A stretch of DNA of 12,674 nt, taken from positions 1 through 12,674 of the forward strand of contig CAZWJH010000072.1 of the NCBI GenBank assembly GCA_964634755.1. Reading direction: 5' to 3'. Source of the DNA: JALXDT01 sp964634755. GTDB taxonomy: Bacteria > Acidobacteriota > Aminicenantia > JAMOAD01. Position 1 is the first letter of the stretch; the number at the start of each line of letters is the position of its first letter. The position numbers and the translations under genes were made by a program. A model generated the notes under the pieces. That model did not search any database. It saw nothing but the letters and a program-made list of their open reading frames with translations, and was not told the DNA's origin. Positions 1 through 7,302 of this stretch are shown here, in pieces.

Positions 1-1
1 T

Positions 2-175
2 TTTAAATTATTTACCTATATCCCTCTTGACTTTTCAGACAACATCTGCTCGGCTGCTCAGCTTTATGGAGGCTTGTCAGCTCGGAGGCTGTTCCACAGC
101 TCTGCTTTAGTTTTATTTATTCGTTTTTTTGAGAGTATAGGAATGAAACACTACACGATTAAAAGTACCAGCTAA
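2..175 (+). other. Unassigned left-edge segment with an open frame
   Basis: One plus-strand frame is open from the window edge to a TAA at 173-175, about 57 codons. It includes a short GC-richer patch (about 45-105) that stands out from the AT-rich surroundings and is rich in GCTCGG and CAGCTC words. I recognise no protein family in the translation, which contains LYGGLSARRLFHSSAL, and no RNA fold I can name. It could be the 3' end of a gene entering from the left or simply non-coding DNA. No convincing minus-strand frame exists here. Confidence 0.2.
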
Positions 176-202
176 AAACAGAGGGCAAAAATCACTTTAA
201 CA

Positions 203-293
203 ATAGCACGAGTTTTATTTAAGTAAAGTTTAATAATACTCGGATATATTTTAGCTTATTTGTCGGAGTTTCAGAATTTTTCAAACAAAAGCA
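203..293. repeat. 91-bp direct repeat, copy 1 (3' side of ATPase gene)
   Basis: This segment matches 1531-1621 in the same orientation with no gaps and 7 mismatches (84/91). It covers the last seven codons and the TGA stop (271-273) of the ATPase gene and about 68 bp beyond. It also holds a weaker version of the promoter seen in copy 2: TTTACT (222-227), 16 bp, TATTGT (200-205, partly outside the repeat), reading leftward. The palindrome at 209-242 has one more mismatch than its counterpart in copy 2. Confidence 0.93.
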
Positions 294-1521
294 TTGTATA
301 AGGGATAAAAAAAACTTTTGTTTTCTTAATTTCAAGAGTTTCTCTTAGTTCAAGATTGACGATATAGGCTTTTTCCGGTTGATACCTTTTTATAAAATTT
401 CTGAGAGCTATCGAAATCTTAGGGAATTTTAATCTCTGAAACTTAACTTCTATCGGAATCTGCTCTAATCCTCTGTCTATCACAAAATCCACTTCCGCTT
501 TATCCTTTGTCCTCCAGAAAAAAAGCCTTGCACCCGTATTTTCAATTTTTTCTATCAAGATATTACAAACAAAGTTTTGAAAAACAAAGGCTGCTGCCTC
601 TCTCTCATAAAGATTTCCAAATTCCGAGACTGAAAAATTTCTCAATCCTAAATCGTAAAAGTAAAATACCGGAGCCCTTCTTATTTCCTTTTTTATATTT
701 TTAAAGAATGGAGAAATTCTGCGAATAATAAAGGTTTTTTCCAAGTGATGAAGATACTCTCTTAAAGTAACATGAGCGAGTCCTAAATTTGAGGATAGTT
801 CATTATAATTTGTAATCTTACCGGTTTGTGAAGCCAAAAGCCTTACCAAATTTGAAAAGGTATCGGCTTTCTTTACTTTCAAAAGGTAGGAAATATCCTT
901 TTCTATGTAACTCTTGTATATTTCATTGATAAGCAGTCGTTTTTCCTCAAGTCTTGATTCAAGTACAACCCTTGGGTACCCTCCGAAATTCAGATATTCT
1001 TTTAACAAAATATTAACTTTATCCTTGTCTATTGTAAAAAAATCCTTAAGTTTATCTTCGTAAGCATAGTTTGTCTTAAAATTGACAAACTCTTCAAAAC
1101 TCAGAGTAGTCAGCTCAAACAATCGCTTTCTTCCGGTAAGAGATTCGTGAATTTTTTCTTTCAGTTCAACGCTTCCCGAACCTGAAACAATAAATTTGTA
1201 AATGGTATTCATATCATATATACCTTTCAGAAAAATACCCGCATTCTCTTTCTGTTGTATTTCATCAATAAAAATAAAACCTTCATTTTCACCTATTTCA
1301 AGTTTCACTTTATTCAGGAACTCTGTTTGTGAGTGAAAGTACCTTCTGTCATCTTCAATATCAAGGTTGAAAAAAACGGTCTTTTCTCCTCTTTTTGCAA
1401 GATATTCTTTTAACATTAACAATAATGTGGTTTTTCCCGCCTGACGCGGACCTACCAAAAGGGTTATTTCTTTTTGTTTCAGATGTTTTTTTAGGGATTT
1501 AAACAATTTTCTTTTAATCAT
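271..1521 (-). CDS. AAA+ ATPase with DUF4143 C-terminal domain
   Basis: This 416-residue protein belongs to the family of standalone AAA+ ATPases (AAA_14) followed by DUF4143, common as scattered accessory genes in anaerobes and archaea; its cellular role is not established. The Walker A loop GPRQAGKTT is at residues 24-32, Walker B FIFIDEI at 82-88, and a sensor-1-like VSGSGS at 112-117. A winged-helix-like segment lies at about 236-270. The C-terminal part has a PD-(D/E)XK-like pattern, EVD at 343-345 and IEVK at 357-360, as seen in this family. All key motifs are intact, so the gene looks functional. It is flanked by 91-bp direct repeats, and the downstream one supplies its stop codon. A strong promoter lies six bases before the ATG and there is no ribosome binding site, so its mRNA is probably leaderless. 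Acquisition by transfer is likely but inferred. Confidence 0.9.
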   Translation of the reverse strand: MIKRKLFKSLKKHLKQKEITLLVGPRQAGKTTLLLMLKEYLAKRGEKTVFFNLDIEDDRRYFHSQTEFLNKVKLEIGENEGFIFIDEIQQKENAGIFLKGIYDMNTIYKFIVSGSGSVELKEKIHESLTGRKRLFELTTLSFEEFVNFKTNYAYEDKLKDFFTIDKDKVNILLKEYLNFGGYPRVVLESRLEEKRLLINEIYKSYIEKDISYLLKVKKADTFSNLVRLLASQTGKITNYNELSSNLGLAHVTLREYLHHLEKTFIIRRISPFFKNIKKEIRRAPVFYFYDLGLRNFSVSEFGNLYEREAAAFVFQNFVCNILIEKIENTGARLFFWRTKDKAEVDFVIDRGLEQIPIEVKFQRLKFPKISIALRNFIKRYQPEKAYIVNLELRETLEIKKTKVFFIPYTMLLFEKF

Positions 1522-1527
1522 AGTTAA

Positions 1528-1555
1528 ATTATAGCACGAGTTTTATTAAAGTCAA
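1528..1555 (-). promoter_or_regulatory. Promoter of the ATPase gene
   Basis: On the minus strand TTGACT (1550-1555) is followed after 16 bp by a perfect TATAAT (1528-1533). Only six bases separate the -10 box from the ATG at 1521, so transcription should begin at or within a base or two of the start codon. The -35 box sits over the loop of the palindrome at 1537-1570. Confidence 0.7.
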
Positions 1556-1621
1556 GTTTAATAATACTCGGGTAAACTTTAGCTTATTTGTCGGAGTTGC
1601 AGAATTTTTCAGACAAAAGCA
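1531..1621. repeat. 91-bp direct repeat, copy 2 (5' side of ATPase gene)
   Basis: This is the partner of 203-293, offset by exactly 1,328 bp. It carries the -35 box and half of the -10 box of the ATPase promoter. Its distal end matches the last codons of the ATPase gene (LLxEKF), but the stop codon position reads TGC instead of TGA, and homology ends at 1621. It therefore looks like the residual 3' tip of a second copy of the same gene, or a site duplicated on insertion. Confidence 0.93.
1537..1570. repeat. 34-bp imperfect palindrome over the ATPase -35 box
   Basis: Two 14-bp arms, CGAGTTTTATTAAA and TTTAATAATACTCG, are complementary except for one position and are separated by a 6-bp spacer, GTCAAG. 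The spacer contains most of the -35 hexamer. The position suggests an operator. It could instead fold in RNA reading through from murB, but no T-run follows, so it is a poor intrinsic terminator. Confidence 0.65.
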
Positions 1622-1625
1622 AGAA

Positions 1626-1691
1626 TTAGGGAAATTTGATTGAAGAATTAATTGAGACTCTTTTTGCTTTCCGCTGCCCAATCTTATTCAT
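1626..1691 (-). other. Possible 21-codon ORF or gene remnant after murB
   Basis: An ATG at 1691 opens a short frame of 21 codons, MNKIGQRKAKRVSINSSIKFP, ending in TAA at 1626-1628. It is preceded by AAAAGGA (1700-1706) eight bases upstream, and begins 24 bases after the murB stop, as a next operon gene would. The frame ends five bases before the edge of repeat copy 2. It may be the start of a gene truncated when the repeat or ATPase unit arrived, or chance. The basic N-terminus would fit many proteins and does not identify it. Confidence 0.25.
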
Positions 1692-1715
1692 GTTTTCAAT
1701 CCTTTTATCAATCAG

Positions 1716-2627
1716 TCAAAACATCCTATCCACAATAATAACTTCCTCTTCTATTTCATACCCTTCCTCTTTTACCTTTTGTTTAAGGAGAGAAGAGAGT
1801 TTAATAAAGTCCGAGGCATTGGCCTTTCCTGTGTTTATAAGAAAGTTAGCATGTTTTTGAGATACTGCTGCATCACCCACTCTTATGTTTTTTGCTCCTA
1901 TCTTTTCTAAAATTGTCCCCACCGCTATTTTTTTACCATCCGGTAGAAGAATATTTTTGAAAAAACTTCCTGCTGACTTTACTTTTGGGGGATTTTCAGG
2001 AAGTCTCTTTTTCCTGTATTCTATTATCTCCTTCCTTTTTTTAGATATCTCGCTTTTTTCCCCTTTAGGTAGTTTGAAGATTATCTTATATATAAATTCA
2101 TTTTTTTCTTTGTAAAGACTCCATCTGTAAGCAAACCTGAGTTTACTTTTTTCTCTTTCAATGCTTTCTCCCTCTTTTGTGATTGATATCACTTTTTCAA
2201 TATAATCCTTTATCTCCCTTCCAAAAGCCCCGGCATTTCCATAAACCGCTCCTCCGACACTACCCGGAATTCCGGAAAGCTCTTCATACCCTTTTAATTC
2301 TTCCTTTTCAAGAAAATCAAGAAATTCACCAAGAGATGTAGCTGCAAAAACTTCCACTTTTCTCTCAGATAATTTTTTTATACCTTTTATACTATTTTTT
2401 ATTAAGAAAAAGGGAAAGAATCTATCGGAAAAGAGTATATTTGTCCCATCTCCGAGGAAAAAAATTCTCAATGCTCTCTCTCTTGCAAATAAGAAAGCGG
2501 TTTTTAATTGTTCAAGGTTAAAAACCTCTGTAAAAAAGAGAGCTTTTCCTCCGACATTCAGACTTGAAAGTGATGCTATCGGAATATTTCCTTTTATTTC
2601 AATGTTTTTATAAACAAATTTATACAT
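1716..2627 (-). CDS. murB: UDP-N-acetylenolpyruvoylglucosamine reductase MurB
   Basis: MurB reduces UDP-GlcNAc-enolpyruvate to UDP-MurNAc with FAD and NADPH, the second committed step of peptidoglycan synthesis in the cytoplasm. At 303 residues it has the length of the shorter, type II-like MurB. FAD-binding signatures are visible: LGDGTNILFSD at 58-68 (a variant of LGxGSNLL) and SGIPGSVGGAVYGNAGAFG at 118-136. FAYRWS at 165-170 and SAGSFFKN at 218-225 follow; Ser221 is the expected proton donor. The C-terminal VSQKHANFLIN segment and the late acidic EEEV stretch also fit. The ATG overlaps the stop of the peptidase gene by one base (TAATG), so translation is probably coupled and the two share a promoter. 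No other cell-wall gene is next to it except perhaps the tiny ORF downstream. Confidence 0.95.
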   Translation of the reverse strand: MYKFVYKNIEIKGNIPIASLSSLNVGGKALFFTEVFNLEQLKTAFLFARERALRIFFLGDGTNILFSDRFFPFFLIKNSIKGIKKLSERKVEVFAATSLGEFLDFLEKEELKGYEELSGIPGSVGGAVYGNAGAFGREIKDYIEKVISITKEGESIEREKSKLRFAYRWSLYKEKNEFIYKIIFKLPKGEKSEISKKRKEIIEYRKKRLPENPPKVKSAGSFFKNILLPDGKKIAVGTILEKIGAKNIRVGDAAVSQKHANFLINTGKANASDFIKLSSLLKQKVKEEGYEIEEEVIIVDRMF

Positions 2628-4273
2628 TAAAACTCGTGCATGTAAACTTTGGGCTCTGATAGTATTTTATAAACAGGATAAATTCTGTATTTGTTACTCC
2701 ATTCCCTTACTATAACCCTGTCAAAGAAATTCCATGCAGCCAGTCCATCCGAAGAAAGTGGCTCTAACATATAGGCAACAAGCCTTGAAAGAGGCTGGGA
2801 AAGTGAGACATAAAAAGAACCTCTGGGGATTTTAACCTTTTTTAAGATTTCCTCTCCTTCTAATTTGTTTAAATGATGACCCTGAAAGATTCTTTTTGAA
2901 GATTTGATATCTTTTATTTTAAAAACCTTTACATCAGCTTCGAATTCCTCTTCTATCTTCTGGACATTTATTCCATGAAGTTTTAAAAGCTGACCAACCT
3001 CTTTTTCCGAAGGTAAAAGTATATAGCCTGCTGTAAGTTTTACAAATTTCGTAGGCTCAAAGCTTGCAAAAAGCGGAAGTTTATAGTTTTTAAGTTTATC
3101 TGTTTTTTTAACAATAAATCCTCCAAACCATGGAGGATATTTTTTCTTTTCCTCCTCTGTCATCTTTCTTACTTTAAAAATATAGCTTTCTATCGTAAAA
3201 TCATAAGTTTTAACTGATTTGAAAGCCACGGGAAAATCAGAATTTTTTATCTTTTCAACTGCTCTTCTGTCAGCTTCATTCTCAAGCTCAACAATTTCTT
3301 TTATGTGAGAGTTAGTGTACTCTAAAATGGATTTTATAAATCCAAGGGCACCCTTTACCCTTGTTTTAAAATCAGCATGGGAATAATTCTCATCAAGAAT
3401 TGATAATCTGTTTCTTAGTCCATAGTAACATGTTCCATATCTTCCGAGATATGCATGGTTTCTCCAACCCTTACCTGGATTTCTTCTGTCAACAAAGTTG
3501 CCATAGGGAATGCTTTTGACTCCGTATTTTTTTAGCAATTTTTTATCAATTTCAGGGAGCATCTTTTTCCACATATAATTTATAAGAACATCATCTCCCT
3601 GAGGAGCCATATTCGGAGCATATGTAACAGGCTCAACATGGTAGGAGCCATTTGTTGTGTGCATATCAACAAAGATTACTGGATCCCATTTTACAAAAAT
3701 TTTGTTTACAAGAGCTTTTACTTCGGGTGTCTCAAGCTTTATATAATCTCTGTTTAAATCATATCCCTGCCCATTATGCCTTACACCTGCTAACTCCGGC
3801 CCATTGTCTCCTCTGTTTCCCTTTGCCATTTTATCATTACCATCAGGATTAAAAATCGGGATTATTAATATGATTTGATTTTTTAAAAGATCTTCCCTTC
3901 CCTTTTCAAGGATTTCTCTCATTAGAATCTGAGTTGCTTCCTTTCCTTCAACCTCTCCGGCATGTATATTTGCCATAATTAGCACAGGGTGTTTTTTTGT
4001 AAATTTAATATCTTCGGGTTTGGTTACTCCCTCCTCACTTAAAATCACAAGAGGAATTTTTTTGCCTTCTGTGGATTCTGCAAAAAAGGATATGTGCATT
4101 TTCTCGGGGTGTCTTTTCTTTAAGTTTTTTAAAAAGTCCATTACTTCAGAATAAGTTGAAGTTTTCTCAAAATTCGTTTTTTCAGGAATAGTCAGGAGTT
4201 TTTCTGCTTTTGTAAAAGATACAAAAGATAAGAAGAATAACAAAATAGCGATAATTTTTAGTCTTTTATTCAT
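2627..4273 (-). CDS. Secreted M14-family zinc carboxypeptidase-like metallopeptidase
   Basis: The protein has 548 residues and a signal peptide (about 1-23, ending FTKA). The M14 zinc site is complete: HAGE with His104 and Glu107, and His205 in VDMHTTNG. NRD at 174-176 matches the substrate-binding Asn-Arg of the family, and Glu295 in SILDEN is the likely catalytic glutamate. The C-terminal third (about 345-548) is a second domain I associate with large M14 proteins of uncultured and acidobacterial lineages, including the stretch LEPLSSDGLAAWNFF near the end. It probably acts in the periplasm or outside on peptides or muropeptides; the substrate is unknown. Start choice is supported by AAGAGG (4280-4285) six bases upstream. 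It is the first gene of a two-gene unit with murB and has its own promoter after batE. The pairing with murB might hint at cell-wall peptide turnover, but that is inference. Confidence 0.88.
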   Translation of the reverse strand: MNKRLKIIAILLFFLSFVSFTKAEKLLTIPEKTNFEKTSTYSEVMDFLKNLKKRHPEKMHISFFAESTEGKKIPLVILSEEGVTKPEDIKFTKKHPVLIMANIHAGEVEGKEATQILMREILEKGREDLLKNQIILIIPIFNPDGNDKMAKGNRGDNGPELAGVRHNGQGYDLNRDYIKLETPEVKALVNKIFVKWDPVIFVDMHTTNGSYHVEPVTYAPNMAPQGDDVLINYMWKKMLPEIDKKLLKKYGVKSIPYGNFVDRRNPGKGWRNHAYLGRYGTCYYGLRNRLSILDENYSHADFKTRVKGALGFIKSILEYTNSHIKEIVELENEADRRAVEKIKNSDFPVAFKSVKTYDFTIESYIFKVRKMTEEEKKKYPPWFGGFIVKKTDKLKNYKLPLFASFEPTKFVKLTAGYILLPSEKEVGQLLKLHGINVQKIEEEFEADVKVFKIKDIKSSKRIFQGHHLNKLEGEEILKKVKIPRGSFYVSLSQPLSRLVAYMLEPLSSDGLAAWNFFDRVIVREWSNKYRIYPVYKILSEPKVYMHEF

Positions 4274-4303
4274 TTTAAACCTCTTATTTATTCTATGTTT
4301 TTG

Positions 4304-4332
4304 ATTTTATCACTTATGTTTTTTTAAGTAAA
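4304..4332 (-). promoter_or_regulatory. Promoter candidate for the peptidase-murB unit
   Basis: In the 62-bp gap after batE, minus-strand TTTACT (4327-4332) and TAAAAT (4304-4309) are 17 bp apart, giving a leader of about two dozen bases that contains the AAGAGG ribosome site. I see no clear hairpin-plus-T-run terminator for the Bat operon in this gap, so read-through is possible. Confidence 0.5.
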
Positions 4333-4335
4333 ATC

Positions 4336-5034
4336 TTATAGGAGCTTTATATTCTCTCCCTTTATCCAGCCGAGTAATATCTTGTCCTTTTTAATTTTAT
4401 ACCACCCGCCATAATCTGTAATTATCTCAACCTCTTCTCCCTCCTCTATTTTTGAAAGAGGAACAGAGGAAAGATCCGGCTCTGCATATAATTTTACCTC
4501 CCCTTTTTTTATCACAATTCCTTTCTCTTTTTGAAATAGCTCATATCCTGTTGTATAAAATCCTCCGGCGGAAATTATAAGGAAAAATAATAATAGATAA
4601 AGAATAAACAGTGATTTTCTTTTTTTTAGAACAATCTTTTTTATTAAAATGTAGTGGATATAGACTAAGAAGATAAGGGATAGGAGTAAGGAAATTAAGT
4701 ATAAATAAAATAGTCTTTCATTTTCTTTTGTTTTTTCATTGATTATTTTCAATGCCTTTATTGAGCGCCTGTAAAGAGGGAAAAGTTTTAAACTCTTTTT
4801 TAAATAATAAACGGTATAACCTTTTTCCCCTTTGTTCCAGTATGCCAAGGCAAGATTATAATAGACACCCGGACTTTCCTTTTCTTTTGCTATCTTTTTA
4901 AAAATTTCAATGGCTTTTGTATAATTTTTTCCATTTATCTCTTCAATCCCCTTTTTATAAAGAGTGTCAATAGATGTGGCAAAAAGATTGAAAGATAATA
5001 AAAAAAATAAAAAAGGAATCATCTTAAGTTTCAT
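4336..5034 (-). CDS. batE: BatE: TPR and SH3-like membrane protein
   Basis: BatE-type protein at the end of the Bat operon. From this start it has 232 residues: a signal or anchor segment (1-20), TPR-like repeats (about 22-100), two membrane segments (about 108-133 and 141-160) and a C-terminal bacterial SH3 domain (about 172-232, with VKLYAEPDLSS and GWYKI). The membrane topology puts the TPR and SH3 parts on the outer side of the inner membrane. An upstream ATG at 5067 exists, but I chose 5034 because GAGGAAAG lies just before it and the signal sequence starts there (MKLKMIPFLF). The gene then overlaps batD by 11 bases. BatE is thought to act in the Bat complex, perhaps binding peptides or peptidoglycan; the mechanism is not known. 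Confidence 0.85.
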   Translation of the reverse strand: MKLKMIPFLFFLLSFNLFATSIDTLYKKGIEEINGKNYTKAIEIFKKIAKEKESPGVYYNLALAYWNKGEKGYTVYYLKKSLKLFPLYRRSIKALKIINEKTKENERLFYLYLISLLLSLIFLVYIHYILIKKIVLKKRKSLFILYLLLFFLIISAGGFYTTGYELFQKEKGIVIKKGEVKLYAEPDLSSVPLSKIEEGEEVEIITDYGGWYKIKKDKILLGWIKGENIKLL

Positions 5035-6712
5035 TTTTACTTTCCTCTGATAATTGGGAGATTGCATTTATAATACTTTTTATAATCTTTCTTCTTTCTA
5101 TTTTCTTATTTTTAATGGGAGAATAAAGATATGATTGTAAAAGAATTATAACCTCTGTCAATTCTCTTATTGCCTCTTCCTTTACCTCTTTTCCTTCAAA
5201 AAATTCTTTTAAAGAGCTTAACCCTCCATCTAAAAGATACTTATTGTATTTAGTAAAGAAAAATTCATTTAAGATGTGCAATGCTTTTTTTGAAAAAATT
5301 ACTTCATTCTTTTCTTTTCGTATTTTATTTAATTCTCTTTTTATATTGATGGCTTTTCTTTTCTTTACGAACTCCTCTTTTGCAAGAAAATAGATAATGA
5401 TAAAAGCTAATAAATCTAAGAATAAAAGAAAAAAGAAGATTTTTAAAATAAGATTAAAATCGAAAAGAATTGGTTTTTTCCAATGAGTAAGGTATTTTTT
5501 ATCAGATTCGGGGGATGGGAAATTCTCTCTTGCTATTTTTATGCTTTTTGAGTAAAAAGGGGATTCAACAAGTATTTTGAATGATCGAGTACAGGTATTT
5601 TTAAAAATATCTTTTTTGGGCAGATAATACCAGAAGCAAAATGAAGGTATGGTAAGCAAACCTCTTTTCTGTGGAATTAAAAGGTATGACCATTCCTTGG
5701 TTCCTGTAATCTTGTTTCCCTCATAATTAAGCTCAACTCTGACTTCCGGAGGATACACATTGAATAATTTGCTATGTTTAAACTTCGGAGCCTGAACAGA
5801 TTTTATATTCCCATCTCCCGATATTTTTATTGTGTACCTTATGTTTTCTCCGACCTTGGTCTTTATTTTATCAACCTCTGCTTTCACCCAGAAAGAGCCA
5901 ATCATATAATTAAATCCTTTCGGTATTTTAGAAGGAGCAATTTTTTTTACTATTAGTGTAAGCCTGTTTGATTTTCTGTAAAGAGTTTTGTTGTCAGATG
6001 TTGAAATCTCAAATGTTATGGGATGTATTACAACTCTTCCTGTTCTCTGAGGGAAAATTGCATATCTTTTTATTATGTACTTATAAAGGATTTTACCATT
6101 TTCTTTTATTTGCTCTCCCTTTATTCTTCCAGACTCCGGAAATTCCTCTACCCAGACATTTGAAAGCACAAGAGGCTCTTTGATTATAACACTTGAAATT
6201 GAGATATTTGTTATAAGAGAGAAAGTTAAAACAACCTGCTGATTTACTATTACATCATTTTCACTCGGATAAACTATTACTTTCAAAACAGAATCATCCC
6301 TCTGAATACTTTCCTCTGATACATAAACCGTAATAGGGTATGTTGAATACTCTTTCCCTTCAGAAGATATTTTTAGCGAAGGGATTATTAGCTCTCCGCT
6401 TTTGATTGGTTTGAGAATCCATGTTATCTCTCTAACCTTTATTTTACCCATAAAAATATCATTTATTGCCCTTAAAGAACTGCTCTGTCTGACTATTGTA
6501 AAATTTTTCAAAAGCTCCTGAGTATTGTAAATTTTTTTTGGTATCTTTTTGCCTTTTATGGTTAATTTAAGAATTATTCTGTCGTTTATTGAAACTGAGT
6601 TTGAGCTTACCTCTGTCTTTAGCTCTATTTTATTATCTCCTTTACCTTGAGCAAAAATAGTGACACAGATAACCAGAAGAATCAATAAAAAAAAGGTTCT
6701 TTTATCCTTCAC
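5024..6712 (-). CDS. batD: BatD: oxygen-tolerance family membrane protein
   Basis: This 562-residue protein has a signal peptide (about 1-22), a long extracytoplasmic region, one membrane segment (about 419-444) and a basic cytoplasmic tail. Three similar sections each end in a P-x-K/R-x-G-x-L-type strand: PIKSGELIIPSL at 102-113, PQRTGRVVIHP at 221-231 and PQKRGLLTIPSF at 347-358. This suggests repeated immunoglobulin-like folds. The BatD-typical GDGNIKSVQAPKF is at 299-311. The start is GTG at 6712, sharing four bases (GTGA) with the batC stop and preceded by AGGTGA; no alternative ATG is near. BatD proteins were linked to aerotolerance in Bacteroides fragilis, and later work in other bacteria suggests envelope roles. 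It likely holds the VWA proteins in the membrane complex. Confidence 0.92.
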   Translation of the reverse strand: MKDKRTFFLLILLVICVTIFAQGKGDNKIELKTEVSSNSVSINDRIILKLTIKGKKIPKKIYNTQELLKNFTIVRQSSSLRAINDIFMGKIKVREITWILKPIKSGELIIPSLKISSEGKEYSTYPITVYVSEESIQRDDSVLKVIVYPSENDVIVNQQVVLTFSLITNISISSVIIKEPLVLSNVWVEEFPESGRIKGEQIKENGKILYKYIIKRYAIFPQRTGRVVIHPITFEISTSDNKTLYRKSNRLTLIVKKIAPSKIPKGFNYMIGSFWVKAEVDKIKTKVGENIRYTIKISGDGNIKSVQAPKFKHSKLFNVYPPEVRVELNYEGNKITGTKEWSYLLIPQKRGLLTIPSFCFWYYLPKKDIFKNTCTRSFKILVESPFYSKSIKIARENFPSPESDKKYLTHWKKPILFDFNLILKIFFFLLFLDLLAFIIIYFLAKEEFVKKRKAINIKRELNKIRKEKNEVIFSKKALHILNEFFFTKYNKYLLDGGLSSLKEFFEGKEVKEEAIRELTEVIILLQSYLYSPIKNKKIERRKIIKSIINAISQLSEESKNET

Positions 6713-7302
6713 CAGTATTTTTCACCTCTTTCTGACTTTTTTGCTTTGTTTTTTAAAAATTCATTTAAGCTAATCTTTTCAGCATCATTTATATAATTCA
6801 GAATTTTAAAATTTTTACCTGTTGTATTTTTTCTTTTCATTGTTTTTTTCTCATTACTGCTTTTACTCTTATCTTTATTATTTTCAGATAAAAGTATCTC
6901 AATGTTTTTCTTGCAAGCAATATCCTTAGAATCAATTATAGCAGATTTTTTAAATAAATTTAGTGCTTGAGCCCTGTTTTCTTTTAGGTACATTAAATAG
7001 CCGAGATTAAAGAGAATATCTTTTTTTAATTCTCTGTCTTTTACAGACTTCAGAGCTGTTTTAAAATGCTTTTTTGCCACATCATACATTTTCATTTTCA
7101 GGTAAACAGTACCCATATTAAAGTTTAAAATAGGAGAATTTTTCTTATCTTTTGTGTATTGGCTGTAAATCAAAAGGGCCTCTTTATATTTTCCCCTTTC
7201 ATAACTTTTTTTTGCAATGTAAAAATCATATCTCTCTTTAAGGGAAAAGCTCAAAAAGAGAATGGAGATAAAGATAATGTATAATTTAAGTTTTTCTTTC
7301 AT
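6709..7302 (-). CDS. batC: BatC: TPR protein of the Bat operon
   Basis: A TPR protein of 197 residues from this start. It has one N-terminal hydrophobic segment (about 5-20), about three TPR units (roughly 25-130), then a lysine-, serine- and asparagine-rich linker. The conserved-looking tail ends GEKYW, resembling the KDW ending usual in BatC proteins. An ATG at 7317 lies upstream, but it has no ribosome site. The GGAG that overlaps it sits nine bases before the ATG at 7302, so I favour MKEKLKLY as the start. The gene then overlaps batB by 17 bases. TPRs probably dock to the VWA domains of BatA or BatB. Confidence 0.85.
   Translation of the reverse strand: MKEKLKLYIIFISILFLSFSLKERYDFYIAKKSYERGKYKEALLIYSQYTKDKKNSPILNFNMGTVYLKMKMYDVAKKHFKTALKSVKDRELKKDILFNLGYLMYLKENRAQALNLFKKSAIIDSKDIACKKNIEILLSENNKDKSKSSNEKKTMKRKNTTGKNFKILNYINDAEKISLNEFLKNKAKKSERGEKYW

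Noticed and set aside
203..293. The repeat as an integron attC site around a gene cassette.
   Set aside because: The required R-box pair (GTTRRRY and RYYYAAC) in the right order is not present, and no integrase is in the window.
1537..1570. The palindrome as an intrinsic terminator for murB.
   Set aside because: Read on the minus strand, the hairpin is AT-rich and is not followed by a run of T, so it lacks the usual form.
203..1621. The repeat-bounded unit as an insertion sequence or transposon.
   Set aside because: The flanking repeats are direct, not inverted, no transposase is encoded, and the ATPase motifs are those of AAA+/DUF4143 proteins.
2628..2639. A 12-base word of the 91-bp repeat (GCACGAGTTTTA) recurs inverted at the peptidase-murB junction.
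   Set aside because: Here it encodes the peptidase C-terminus (HEF and stop) and no further similarity extends on either side, so chance is the simplest reading.
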